A stretch of 64,000 bases of DNA from Lachnospiraceae bacterium (lineage in GTDB: Bacteria; Bacillota; Clostridia; Lachnospirales; Lachnospiraceae). The translations under genes and the position numbers were made by a program. The notes beneath the pieces are model-generated. The model worked only from the letters and a program-made list of their open reading frames with translations. It was not told the DNA's origin and searched no databases. Within the stretch, counting starts at the first letter, position 1. Each line of letters opens with the position of its first letter. The DNA lies in NCBI GenBank assembly GCA_022845895.1, contig AP025573.1:3072501-3136500 (forward strand). The letters run 5' to 3'. Positions 15,334 to 23,487 of the stretch are shown here, piece by piece.

Positions 15334-16562
15334 ATAGATATCGGGACATATGCGCTCACAAAGATACCGTCTTCCCTGTATTCCTCCGCCGTCAGTTCCC
15401 CATACCTCCGTATGAGCTGCAGCTTAGCCGCCTCATTATAAGGGTATAGCTGTTCGATCAGCACCTTCTGACCGCGCAGCACAGCTTCTATCATCTCTTT
15501 CAGCTCCTCCAGGCCTTCTTTCGTCCTGGCGGAAATCCGTACCGTATAATCGGCCTGGAAATCCCGCACCGTCTGCTGCGCGTCCTCTTTGTCCTGCTTG
15601 TTGAATATGGTAATGACCGGCTTATCTTCGATGCCCAGGCTGCGCAGCGTCTCATAGACGATATGCATCTGCTCATCCATCTGAGGGTTGGCCGCGTCCA
15701 CCACGTGCAGTATCATATCGGCGTATTTTGCCTCCTCCAGTGTGCTGCGGAAGGCTTCTATGAGATGGTGGGGAAGCTTCCTGATGAATCCTACCGTATC
15801 TGTAAGAAGGATAGACTGCTTACTCGGGAGCTTCAGTTCACGTGTCGTCGGATCCAGTGTGGCAAACAGCTTGTCTTCCGCCAGTATATCTGCACCTGTA
15901 AGTGCATTCAAGAGTGACGATTTGCCCGCATTCGTATACCCGACGATAGCGGCCACCGGCATCTGGCTTCTGCTGCGCTGTTCCCTCGTAACTTCACGAT
16001 GGCGTTTGACATCTTTTAGTTCTCTGTTCAGCTGGGCTATCCTTCCCTTTATCAGACGCCGGTCCATCTCCAGCTTCTTTTCACCCGGCCCTCTCGTACC
16101 GATTCCGCCTCCGAGCCTTGACAGAGACTTTCCGAACCCGGTCAGCCTGGACTGGCGGTACCCAAGCTGTGCAAGCTCAACCTGTATCTTGCCCTCGCTG
16201 GTAGATGCCCTGGACGCAAAAATGTCCAGAATCACCAATGTCCGGTCCATGACCTTAACATCCAGTTCATCCTGGAGATTTCCCATCTGAGCCGGTGACA
16301 GTTCGTCATCGCAGATGATGCCTGTCGCCTCTGTCTCCCATATCAGATCCTTCAGTTCGGTAAGCTTCCCTTTTCCAATATAAGTGGCAGGGTGCATCTG
16401 CTCCCTGCTCTGGATGACACGTCCGGCCGTCTCCGCCCCTGCGGTGGCTGCCAGCTCTGCCAGCTCATCCAGTGATTTTCTTGTATCGTCCTGGTCCGAC
16501 GTGCTGACACCGACCAGGATTACCCGTTCTTTTTCTTCTTTTAAATCTATCATATGCCTCAC
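15279..16562 (-). CDS. hflX: GTPase HflX
   Basis: The 427-residue protein has the HflX N-terminal domain with 'THPATYIGKGK'-like sequence ('MHPATYIGKGKLTELK'), a glycine-rich linker 'SLSRLGGGIGTRGPGEKKLE', and a G domain with G1 'GYTNAGKSSLLN', G3 'DTVGFIRKLPH' and G4 'NKQD'. HflX binds the 50S ribosome and splits or rescues stalled ribosomes under stress. The start is either a GTG at 16562, overlapping the preceding stop as GTGA, or the ATG at 16553. The overlap favours coupled translation with the TPR lipoprotein. It is the last gene of the metal-ATPase chain and converges with an AraC gene, with a 55-base overlap. Confidence 0.95.
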   Translation of the reverse strand: MRHMIDLKEEKERVILVGVSTSDQDDTRKSLDELAELAATAGAETAGRVIQSREQMHPATYIGKGKLTELKDLIWETEATGIICDDELSPAQMGNLQDELDVKVMDRTLVILDIFASRASTSEGKIQVELAQLGYRQSRLTGFGKSLSRLGGGIGTRGPGEKKLEMDRRLIKGRIAQLNRELKDVKRHREVTREQRSRSQMPVAAIVGYTNAGKSSLLNALTGADILAEDKLFATLDPTTRELKLPSKQSILLTDTVGFIRKLPHHLIEAFRSTLEEAKYADMILHVVDAANPQMDEQMHIVYETLRSLGIEDKPVITIFNKQDKEDAQQTVRDFQADYTVRISARTKEGLEELKEMIEAVLRGQKVLIEQLYPYNEAAKLQLIRRYGELTAEEYREDGIFVSAYVPISIYGKVRSVSLGDSLNKAL

Positions 16563-17086
16563 TGTCTCGTCTCTAAAAACGCGGCCTCTTTCTGTGCCTT
16601 CTCATCGTCAGGGTACTCTGCAATATACTCTTTCAGCTTCGCCCTTGCGCTTTCCCAGTCCCCGGACTGCTCAAAAGCGGCTATCATGTTGAACTTGACT
16701 TCTCTTATGAGCCCCTTGTCTGCATCTTCAGCCGAGAGTGCCAGCCTGTAATAGCTGAGAGCTCCCTGGGGATTATCAAGCTCCATCTCACAGCTGCCGA
16801 GCAGATTGTATATGGCTGCCGTCTTTTCCGCTTTGCTGTCGATTGCATGTTTGAATGCATCGCGGGCGCCTTCATAGTCCTTCTGTTCCCACTTGGCCAT
16901 TCCGATGCCCCTGTAGGCTTCTCCCACATTCTTATCGGCCTCTAACGCCTGTTCAAACAGTTCCACTGCCTCTTTATATTTTCCCTTTTCGAGGCATTCT
17001 ACTCCTTCTTTTGTATAGTTCTTAACGCACCCTGTCAGCGTGACACTCAATGCCATCACAGACAGGACGGCTGCATATTTCTTCAT
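16559..17086 (-). CDS. TPR-repeat lipoprotein
   Basis: The ATG at 17086 has AGGAGG four to five bases upstream; the longer frame is unsupported. The 175-residue product starts 'MKKYAAVLSVMALSVTLTGC', a signal peptide ending in a lipobox (LTGC) whose Cys at 20 would be lipidated. At least four tetratricopeptide repeats follow, such as 'GKYKEAVELFEQALEADKNV' and 'KDYEGARDAFKHAIDSKAEK'. TPR lipoproteins act as scaffolds on the outer face of the membrane. The partner is not known. It starts 8 bases after the upstream ATPase stop and overlaps hflX by four bases, so it belongs to this operon, but a link to metals is not shown. Confidence 0.9.
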   Translation of the reverse strand: MKKYAAVLSVMALSVTLTGCVKNYTKEGVECLEKGKYKEAVELFEQALEADKNVGEAYRGIGMAKWEQKDYEGARDAFKHAIDSKAEKTAAIYNLLGSCEMELDNPQGALSYYRLALSAEDADKGLIREVKFNMIAAFEQSGDWESARAKLKEYIAEYPDDEKAQKEAAFLETRQ

Positions 17087-17094
17087 ATTTCCTC

Positions 17095-18957
17095 CTATAC
17101 CGTATATCTGACTACCCATACCGCATTCAGGATAGCCGCGAACATTACTCCGAGTTCTGCGAGAATCGCCTCCCACATCCCGAAATAACCCACAGCCGCC
17201 AGCAGAAGAATCACTATCTTCACGCCTACTGAAAATGCTATATTCTGGCTTACTACCCTGAGCGTCTCCTTGGAGATACGGATAGCATCCTTTATTCTTA
17301 TAAGTTCGTCATCCATGAGAACTACATCCGCCGCCTCAATGGCTGCTGCCGAGCCCAGGGCTCCCATGGCAATCCCCACGTCTGCGCGGGCGAGAATCGG
17401 GGCATCATTGATGCCGTCCCCGACGCATACGAGCTTTTCCATCTTATCCTGCAGGCCGAGAAAGTCCTCTATCTGTTCCAGCTTATCTTCCGGCATCAGA
17501 TCTGTATAAGCATAATCCATATCCAGCGCTTCGGCAACTTCCATTCCTGACGCTTCATTGTCCCCTGTAAGCATGACAAGTACCGCCCGGCACTTTTCCT
17601 TCAGGTACTGCATGAGCGGGCCCGCATCCTCCTTCACGGAATCCGCGATGACTATGTAACCCGCATATTTCTTGTCTGCCACGAGATAGATTACGGTTCC
17701 TGGACGTTGTATCCTGCTGCGTTCTATATTCTGCTTCTCCAGCATCCGGTAATTGCCGATGTGAACACGTTTCCCGTCATATGTGGCACTGATACCGAAG
17801 CCGGGAGCTTCTTTGACTCTGCGCACCCGTGATTTGTCCAGCCTGCCGTCATAGGCAGCAAGCAGGGACTGTGCAATCGGATGGTTGGAATAGCTCTCTA
17901 CATGAGCAGCCATCTCCAGAAGCTCCTCTTCTGTCATGCCCTCTGCTTTAATCTCTTTGACGTTAAAGACACCTTCTGTCAGCGTCCCCGTCTTATCAAA
18001 TATAAATGTATCCGCCTTCGCCAGAAACTCCAGGTAATTTCCTCCTTTTACGACGATACCCTGACGGGCCGCAGATGCGATGCCGGCAAGAAACGCGAGC
18101 GGTATGGACAGGACCAGCCCGCATGGACACGCAACGACAAGGAAGATCAGGCCTCTGTATATCCACGTGTCCCAGTTGCCGTACGAAAATGTCAGAGATG
18201 GGTATATCATGATGAAAAGCGCGCACACAATCATCACCGGCGTGTATACTCTGGAAAACTTCGTGACAAACGTCTCGCTCTCTGCCTTGTTGTTCTGCGC
18301 CTCTTCTACCATCTCCATCACTTTGGACACCGTAGAATTCTGGTAGATGCGGCTCACTCTTGCTTCGATGACGCCGCTTAAGTTGATGCAGCCTCCATAT
18401 ATCTCATCCCCTGGTTCTACCGTCTGGGGCATGTACTCCCCTGTCAGCGCCTTCGTATCCACCGTAGATGTCCCTGCAGTGACGATAGCATCGACCGGAA
18501 TCCTCTCCCCTGGCTTGACGATGATGATATGCCTCAGCTTGAGTTCCGACGGTTCTACCCTCGTCTCTTTGCCGCGCACTTTCCTCGTCGCATACTCGGG
18601 CCGTATGTCAATCATCTGCTCGATGGATCGCTTGGCATTGTCCGTCGACACTGCCTCGAACATCATTCCGAGCTCGAACAGAAGCATGACAAGCACGCCC
18701 TCTGTATATCTCTGTACGCCGAACGCCCCTACCGTCGCCAGGATAATAAGCAGATACTCGGAGAATATCTCTCTTTTCATCAGATTGTCAGCAAGCTGGC
18801 GGAAAGCATCAAAGCCCATCACAAGATATGCCGTCAAAAACAATATGAACTTTACCCAGTCAGACAGTGTATACTGTATCGTCGCCGCAACAGCGCAAAT
18901 GTATAGAAACACGCCTGATCCGTATATTAAAAGTCTCTGTTTCAATTGCCTCGTCAT
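17095..18957 (-). CDS. P1B-type heavy-metal ATPase with atypical last helix
   Basis: The ATG at 18957 (AGGAAAG upstream) gives 620 residues without an N-terminal HMA domain. Signatures are the TGE loop 'TGEYMPQ' at 173, the transmembrane metal site 'ACPCGLVLSIPLAF' at 276, the phosphorylation site Asp321 in 'DKTGTLTEG' and the hinge 'GDGINDAPILARADVGIAMG'. The CPC motif and overall type place it with Zn/Cd/Pb exporters (P1B-2). That group has a conserved Asp in the last helix ('ADTG' or 'SDMG'), but this protein has Glu601 in 'AELG'. Its metal preference may differ. It follows an ArsR repressor by 31 bases and is surely controlled by it. ATP-driven export across the inner membrane is the expected job. 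Confidence 0.92.
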   Translation of the reverse strand: MTRQLKQRLLIYGSGVFLYICAVAATIQYTLSDWVKFILFLTAYLVMGFDAFRQLADNLMKREIFSEYLLIILATVGAFGVQRYTEGVLVMLLFELGMMFEAVSTDNAKRSIEQMIDIRPEYATRKVRGKETRVEPSELKLRHIIIVKPGERIPVDAIVTAGTSTVDTKALTGEYMPQTVEPGDEIYGGCINLSGVIEARVSRIYQNSTVSKVMEMVEEAQNNKAESETFVTKFSRVYTPVMIVCALFIMIYPSLTFSYGNWDTWIYRGLIFLVVACPCGLVLSIPLAFLAGIASAARQGIVVKGGNYLEFLAKADTFIFDKTGTLTEGVFNVKEIKAEGMTEEELLEMAAHVESYSNHPIAQSLLAAYDGRLDKSRVRRVKEAPGFGISATYDGKRVHIGNYRMLEKQNIERSRIQRPGTVIYLVADKKYAGYIVIADSVKEDAGPLMQYLKEKCRAVLVMLTGDNEASGMEVAEALDMDYAYTDLMPEDKLEQIEDFLGLQDKMEKLVCVGDGINDAPILARADVGIAMGALGSAAAIEAADVVLMDDELIRIKDAIRISKETLRVVSQNIAFSVGVKIVILLLAAVGYFGMWEAILAELGVMFAAILNAVWVVRYTV

Positions 18958-18988
18958 TTCACTTTCCTTTTTTGTATATATATGTTGT

Positions 18989-19348
18989 CTACTCTGTAAT
19001 ATGCTCCATTCCCTGACTAATAATTGTCTGTATATGCCCATCCGCCAGCGAGTAATACACTGTCTTGCCGTCCCTGCGGTTCTTAACAAGCTTCGCCTGC
19101 TTCAGTACACGCAGCTGATGTGAGATGGCGGACTGCGTCATCTCCAGAACCTCTGCCAGATCACAGACACACATCTCCGACTCCAGAAGCACACATAAGA
19201 TGCGGATTCTCGTGGCGTCTGCAAATACTTTATAGAAATCAGCCAGTTCTTTCATTCTCTCCTGTGGAGGCATCTGTCTGCTTACCCTGTCAATCACATC
19301 GTCGTGGATACAGACTGTCTCGCAGCAATCAGCTTCTGGTTTCCTCAT
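18989..19348 (-). CDS. ArsR/SmtB-type metal-responsive repressor
   Basis: The 119-residue protein is a winged helix of the ArsR/SmtB/CadC group: 'FKVFADATRIRIL'-like core ('YKVFADATRIRILCVLLESE'), the metal-box 'MCVCDLAEVLEMTQSAISHQ' and wing 'KLVKNRRDGKTVYYSLADGH'. Cysteines at the N terminus ('DCCETVC') plus the CVC box fit a CadC-like alpha-3N site for Cd/Pb/Zn. His residues in the last helix ('DGHIQTI') may add a zinc site. Such repressors leave DNA when metal binds. The gene leads the operon with the ATPase and TPR lipoprotein, and a matching palindrome lies 13 bases before its start. It may also control the second ATPase (similar palindrome at 21938). Confidence 0.93.
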   Translation of the reverse strand: MRKPEADCCETVCIHDDVIDRVSRQMPPQERMKELADFYKVFADATRIRILCVLLESEMCVCDLAEVLEMTQSAISHQLRVLKQAKLVKNRRDGKTVYYSLADGHIQTIISQGMEHITE

Positions 19349-19360
19349 TTATTCCGTCCT

Positions 19361-19380
19361 TTCATATGAATATCCGTTCA
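19361..19380 (-). promoter_or_regulatory. ArsR/SmtB-type operator before arsR
   Basis: TTCATATGAA is a perfect palindrome (19361-19370). With the next bases it forms TGAA-N6-TTCA (19367-19380), the core spacing of the SmtB/CadC 12-2-12 operator. Its position just upstream of the repressor gene indicates autoregulation. Confidence 0.6.
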
Positions 19381-19429
19381 CTTGTTAATTATGCAACATG
19401 GGACAACCCTTTTCAACCATTTTACTAAA

Positions 19430-19468
19430 ATGACACCAAAATTAACATTTTTGTAATCTTGGTGTCAT
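19430..19468 (-). terminator. Terminator after the His-rich metal ATPase
   Basis: ATGACACCAA (19430-19439) and TTGGTGTCAT (19459-19468) form a perfect 10-bp stem, with A/T-rich partial pairing in the loop. TTTTAG follows on the minus strand. It lies 51 bases past the ATPase stop at 19519 and separates that gene from arsR. Confidence 0.65.
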
Positions 19469-19518
19469 CTTTCTCTCTATTAATATCCTTCACTTCTTGA
19501 ACCGCTCTTATTCAATCG

Positions 19519-21891
19519 TCATACCCGTTTATATAATATACGGATTGAATTCAGTACGCAGAGCATGGCTACTCCCGTATCTGCGAAAACCGCCATCCAC
19601 ATATTAGCCATGCCTGCAAACCCGAGTACCATGATCAGCAGTTTCAGCGCCAGGGCAAACGTAACATTTTGTATCGCAATTCTTCCAGTCGCGTTGGCAA
19701 TGCCGATAGATTCTGGTATCGCCGTCACAGAGGATGTCATGAACACAACATCGGCCGCCTCTATCGCCGCATCCGCACCGCTGCCCATCGCGGCGCCTAC
19801 ATCGGCGCCGGCCAGTACCGGTGCATCATTGATGCCGTCTCCGACAAACATGACAGGCCCATGTTTTTGACGTATCCTCTTTAGTTCATGTAGCTTATCC
19901 TCCGGCAGAAGCTGTGCATGTACCTCGTCGATTCCAGTCTTATCGGCCACGGCCGCCGCACTGTCTCTGGCATCTCCGGTGAGCATAGCTGTCACCAGCG
20001 TCCTGGCTTTGAGCATACCGATGGCTTCTTTCGCCTCCTCTTTGATTACGTCTGCAATGACGAGCCAGCCTGCAAGCTCCCCGCTTACGGCTACGAGGAC
20101 TTCTGTGCCGTACCCCTTCTTCCTGTACGCCGCAGTATCTACTCCATGCATTTCCATCAGCGCCTTATTGCCGCAGAGCACTTCCCCGTCACGGAATACG
20201 GCTCGCACCCCTTTACCGGATATTTCTTCTGACTTCTCCGGTCTTATGAGCTCCAGCTTCATCTCCCGCGCCGCTTTCACGATGCTGCTGCCAATCGGAT
20301 GGGAAGAGTCGAGTTCGCAGTCAGCTGCCATCGTAAGTACCTGCTTCTCTGTAAACCGTCCTACTGCCGTCACCTGCTGTACTTCAAAGCTGCCTTTTGT
20401 AATCGTACCCGTCTTATCCATAACGATAGCTTTTACGCTTTTCAGCGCCTCGATTGCCACTCCCCCCTTAAACAAGATCCCGCGCCGGGAGCCCGCCCCT
20501 ATGCCTGAGAAGAATGCCAGTGGAACGCTGAGTACGAGCGCACACGGACAGCTGATTACAAGGAAGGTGATAGCCGTATATACCCAGTGGTTCCAGTCTC
20601 CGGTTATAAGTGACGGTATGATAGCTGTTGCCATAGCTACTGCTACTACTATCGGAGTATACACTCTGGCAAATTTGGTGATGAATTTATCAATCTTCGG
20701 CTTGCTGGCCGCCGCATTCTCAACAGAATCCAGTATTCTTGTCACCATAGATTCACTCAATGGCTTTTCAACCCTTACCTTTAGCACGCCCTGCTCATTG
20801 ACACATCCCGAAATTACTTCCATCCCCGGCTTTACACTTACCGGTACAGGTTCTCCCGTCACCGGAGAGGTATCTATGCGGCTCTCTCCTTCTTCCACGC
20901 GTCCGTCCAGGGGAATGCGGTCACCCGGCCGTACAAGAATCAGGTCTCCGGCTTGCGCGTTCCCGGCCGGTATCACGTCAACGGTATCTCCTTGTACCAG
21001 ATTGACCACCTCAGGCCTTAAGTCTACCGCATCCATAATCTGAGAGCGGCTTCGTTCCACCGCGATATGTTCGAACAATTCCCCGACCCGGTAGAACAGC
21101 ATGACTCCGACCGCTTCTGCAAAATCCCCGATGGCAAATGCCGCCAGGGTTGCCACACTCATAAGAAAGTTCTCATCAAATACATGCCCTTTTGAAAGGT
21201 TCTTCACCGCTGTAAATACTATCCCCCATCCGAGCAGTATATAAGCAATAATAAATGCCGCTGAGGCAATCATCGGATTGGCTGCGGTCCGTTCCAGCAC
21301 CTCACCTGCGACGAACAGGATGGCTCCCCCCGCAATAGCAAGGACATCCGTCCTGTTATCCGCGAAAAATCCGGCGTGTTCCTGTCGCGGCTGCCTCTGC
21401 ACCTCGTCTCTCGGAGTGACGGTCACTTCGCCTTCTATAGAACGGCATATTTCCCTGAATCTCGGAAGAAGCTTCTCTTGTTCTCTGGCTGCCACCTTCA
21501 GCTGCTTTGTCGCATAAGTGATGGTCGCCATCTCTACTCCCTGCATCTTTCGTATCTCATTTTCCATCTTGGCCGCACAGTTAGCACAGCTCAGATTCTC
21601 CAGTATATATACTTTCTGTGGCACATCCTGGCCCACATGGGCAAATTCACGTCCTGTATGCACCACGTCTTCATGATGATGGTCATGGCACTCACCGTGG
21701 TCGTGATGGTGGCTGCTGCACGCATGGTCGTGGCCGTAGTGTTCTTCGTCTATATGTTCGTGATATTCATGACATGCATGCGTATGTTCATGGCTGTGGC
21801 CACCATGGCATTCCTGCCCGTCATCGCCTTGATGAGCATGACTGCTTCCACATCCGCATTCATCCAATGCTTTTCTCTCAACTGCTAACAT
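19519..21891 (-). CDS. Zn/Cd-type P1B ATPase with His-rich N-terminal tail
   Basis: The ATG at 21891 has AGGAGG seven bases upstream and gives 790 residues. Residues 18-75 are extraordinarily rich in His, Cys and Asp/Glu (runs such as 'HHHDHGECHDHHHED'), a metal-buffering tail. Residues about 92-160 form one HMA domain with CxxC at Cys102/Cys105 ('LSCANCAAKME'). The ATPase part has 'TGEPVPV' at 345, 'SCPCALVLSVPL' at 447, phosphorylated Asp492 in 'DKTGTITKG', the 'GDGINDAPVLAGADVG' hinge and the canonical last-helix Asp771 in 'FADTGVAM'. These are the marks of ZntA-like zinc/cadmium/lead export. It is a single-gene unit with its own palindromic operator upstream and terminator downstream, next to the ArsR-ATPase operon. 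Confidence 0.94.
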   Translation of the reverse strand: MLAVERKALDECGCGSSHAHQGDDGQECHGGHSHEHTHACHEYHEHIDEEHYGHDHACSSHHHDHGECHDHHHEDVVHTGREFAHVGQDVPQKVYILENLSCANCAAKMENEIRKMQGVEMATITYATKQLKVAAREQEKLLPRFREICRSIEGEVTVTPRDEVQRQPRQEHAGFFADNRTDVLAIAGGAILFVAGEVLERTAANPMIASAAFIIAYILLGWGIVFTAVKNLSKGHVFDENFLMSVATLAAFAIGDFAEAVGVMLFYRVGELFEHIAVERSRSQIMDAVDLRPEVVNLVQGDTVDVIPAGNAQAGDLILVRPGDRIPLDGRVEEGESRIDTSPVTGEPVPVSVKPGMEVISGCVNEQGVLKVRVEKPLSESMVTRILDSVENAAASKPKIDKFITKFARVYTPIVVAVAMATAIIPSLITGDWNHWVYTAITFLVISCPCALVLSVPLAFFSGIGAGSRRGILFKGGVAIEALKSVKAIVMDKTGTITKGSFEVQQVTAVGRFTEKQVLTMAADCELDSSHPIGSSIVKAAREMKLELIRPEKSEEISGKGVRAVFRDGEVLCGNKALMEMHGVDTAAYRKKGYGTEVLVAVSGELAGWLVIADVIKEEAKEAIGMLKARTLVTAMLTGDARDSAAAVADKTGIDEVHAQLLPEDKLHELKRIRQKHGPVMFVGDGINDAPVLAGADVGAAMGSGADAAIEAADVVFMTSSVTAIPESIGIANATGRIAIQNVTFALALKLLIMVLGFAGMANMWMAVFADTGVAMLCVLNSIRILYKRV

Positions 21892-21937
21892 AACTAATCC
21901 TCCTGAACATGTTAAAATGGCATTAATTGTTTTTATG

Positions 21938-21963
21938 AACATATGAGCAATTATTCATATGTT
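21938..21963 (-). promoter_or_regulatory. Palindromic operator before the His-rich ATPase
   Basis: AACATATGA (21938-21946) and TCATATGTT (21955-21963) are perfect 9-bp inverted arms. The core TGAG-N6-TTCA resembles the ArsR operator at 19367-19380 with one change. It lies 47 bases before the ATPase start and probably overlaps its promoter. Confidence 0.55.
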
Positions 21964-22188
21964 GTACTTTTATATAACCACACATCTGTATGAATGTCAA
22001 TAGATTTTTAAAACTTTCTTTTGCTTGCACGCTTTTCCGATATCTCCAGGATTCTGCTTGAACAGAGAGCCAGGTTATGGTAATATACGTGTACAAATCA
22101 AACATTCTGATCTATCTAAATTCACTACGGCAAATCGCCGTACCTATCCGATGTTTGTGACAAATCTTTCATGCAAGGAGGGATGCCT

Positions 22189-22221
22189 ATGGGGGCTGTT
22201 CTTTTGTTTTCCGTCTGTTAA
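22189..22221 (+). other. Possible 10-codon leader peptide upstream of the Rpn gene
   Basis: An excellent ribosome site AAGGAGGG (22175-22182) precedes ATG at 22189, and the frame closes after ten codons at TAA 22219-22221. It ends 36 bases before the Rpn-family start. No regulatory residues stand out. The remainder of 21964-22257 holds nothing else recognisable. Confidence 0.25.
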
Positions 22222-22257
22222 CCGTGGATAAAGTATGATAAAATGAAGGAGAACCAT

Positions 22258-23055
22258 ATGAACAAAAGACAAAAGCTGATACCATTAAACAAACTGAACC
22301 TTACGGACCGTTTCCTCTTCGAGGAAGTGATGGAGGATCCCCTGGCCCACCAGGAGGCGCTCGGCATCATCCTGGGCAGGGATGTCCCGCTCCTTACGCA
22401 GAACGAGGCGGAGAAGGAGCTTCGGATCTCGCCGGAGGCACGCTCCGTCCGCCTGGACATCTCTCTGCTCGAGCCCGGGATTCCGGACTACAGCCGGCTG
22501 AACGAGTCCTATCTCATCATGATTACGCCCTTCGACCTGTTCGGCTACGGGAAGTACCGTTACACCTTCCGGGCCGTGTGCGAGGAAGAGCCGGGATGCG
22601 TCCTAGAAGACGGGGCGACGCGAATCTTCCTGAACACCCGAGGAACGAATGACGATGAGGTCTCAGAGGAGCTGGTGGAGTTCCTGCACTACGTGGAGCA
22701 TACGACGGACGAGGCAGCGGAACATGCCGGGAGCGAACGCATCCGCCGCATCCACGACCGGGTCCGGAAGGTACGCAATAGTGAAGAAGTCGGGGTGAAG
22801 TATATGCAGGCATGGGAAGAGAAATATTATGAGAAAGAAGAGGCAAGGAAAGAAGGGCTACAAGAAGGGCTACAAGAAGGTTTACAGAATGGTGCCCGGA
22901 ATAAATTAAAAGACCAGGTCAGAAAGAAGCTTGAAAAGGGAAAATCTTTAGAAGAAATCGCCGATGCTCTGGAAGAGACTGAAGAGATGATTCAGGAGCT
23001 CATTCAGGAACTTAAGCGAAGTGGCTGCGGGCGGGGAACCGGGTGGCAGTTTTAG
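22258..23055 (+). CDS. Rpn family nuclease / putative transposase lacking its catalytic core
   Basis: The ATG at 22258 has AAGGAGA six bases upstream and gives 265 residues. The start 'LIPLNKLNLTDRFLFEEVME' and middle 'LLEPGIPDYSRLNESYLIMI' and 'NTRGTNDDEVSEELVEFLHY' are those of the PD-(D/E)XK (PDDEXK_2, Rpn-like) family, common in many copies in gut clostridia. Between 'RSVRLD' and 'ISLLEPG' about 45 residues normally present, including the catalytic 'Y(N)xExQ' strand, are missing in frame. The protein is probably nuclease-dead. Near residue 205 the 'EGLQ' unit is repeated three times. The final 13 residues ('SGCGRGTGWQF') are encoded by the start of a dispersed structured repeat, so the natural stop seems to have been lost. 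Confidence 0.78.
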   Translation: MNKRQKLIPLNKLNLTDRFLFEEVMEDPLAHQEALGIILGRDVPLLTQNEAEKELRISPEARSVRLDISLLEPGIPDYSRLNESYLIMITPFDLFGYGKYRYTFRAVCEEEPGCVLEDGATRIFLNTRGTNDDEVSEELVEFLHYVEHTTDEAAEHAGSERIRRIHDRVRKVRNSEEVGVKYMQAWEEKYYEKEEARKEGLQEGLQEGLQNGARNKLKDQVRKKLEKGKSLEEIADALEETEEMIQELIQELKRSGCGRGTGWQF

Positions 23056-23110
23056 TAAGCAGGCCGCGGTCAGGGAACCGGGTGGCATCTGCTCCGATGC
23101 GTACGATGGC
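23015..23110 (+). repeat. Structured repeat, copy E (two left arms after the Rpn gene)
   Basis: Two tandem left arms are seen: AGCGAAGTGGCTGCGGGC from 23015 and AGTAAGCAGGCCGCGGTC from 23054. Each continues with AGGGAACCGGGTGGCA or a close variant, and the second continues to CATCTGCTCCGATGCG. They match the left arm of copy C (51018 downward). The first arm is read as the last codons of the Rpn gene. Past 23110 the similarity ends and a small GCCAGC/GCTGGC hairpin follows. Confidence 0.75.
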
Positions 23111-23169
23111 GGCTGTGTGGTGTTACTGGCCAGCGCATGGCCGCTGGCTGCGTGAGATGAATGATAAAA

Positions 23170-23282
23170 TATAGCAAGCTTCACATGTGCAGGCTTGTGG
23201 GGTGAGAGCCGCTATCGGAGAACATCCCACAAGCTTAGGAATCTGTGTGAAAGTCGCAGTTCCCGGATGCATCGCAGCAGAG
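23170..23282 (-). repeat. Structured repeat, copy D, inner part
   Basis: On the minus strand from 23282 the sequence reads CTCTGCTGCGATGCATCCGG, then the shared ACTGCGACTTTCACACAG, and the central hairpin GCTTGTGGGATG...CACCCCACAAGC (plus 23193-23234) with loop CCGATAGCGG. Similarity to the other copies stops after GCCTGCACATG. The missing outer left arm lies on the other side of the IS at 24843-24885. Confidence 0.82.
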
Positions 23283-23387
23283 GACTTTGTCAAGTTAAGT
23301 GTGGACTTTGTCAAGTTAAGTGTGTAAATTTTATATTTTATTTTGGGACTTTGTCAAGTTAAGTGTGTAAATTTTATATTTTATTTT
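23282..23387. repeat. Triplicated terminal repeat at the IS left end
   Basis: The 21-base word GGACTTTGTCAAGTTAAGTG(T) occurs at 23282, 23303 and 23346. The second and third copies are part of a 43-bp tandem unit that continues with TGTAAATTTTATATTTTATT. Only one such end is expected for an IS256-type element. Confidence 0.9.
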
Positions 23388-23416
23388 GGCAGCTGAATCT
23401 GATAGGTTCAGCTGCC
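23388..23416. terminator. Hairpin inside the IS left end
   Basis: GGCAGCTGAA (23388-23397) and TTCAGCTGCC (23407-23416) form a perfect 10-bp stem, followed by ATTTTG on the plus strand. It lies between the transposase stop and the IS end. It may stop transcripts entering from outside, as many IS ends do, or end the transposase message. Confidence 0.5.
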
Positions 23417-23487
23417 ATTTTGTCCAAAGTCCTCATATGCATTCCTAAAAGAAGGCCTGGCTGTCCCCTGGATTCCGGTATCTGCAT

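Noticed and set aside
18347-19123. 258-codon plus-strand frame
   Set aside because: It is antisense to the ATPase and ArsR genes and has no support.
19979-21043. 354-codon plus-strand frame
   Set aside because: It lies antisense to the His-rich metal ATPase. It has no ribosome site and no known domain.
21376-21888. Plus-strand frame rich in Met and Val resembling a membrane protein
   Set aside because: It is the complement of the His-rich tail (CAT/CAC codons read as ATG/GTG).
22855-22890. Short tandem repeat in the Rpn gene
   Set aside because: It is a coding repeat of the EGLQ unit that is common in this family and not an independent element.
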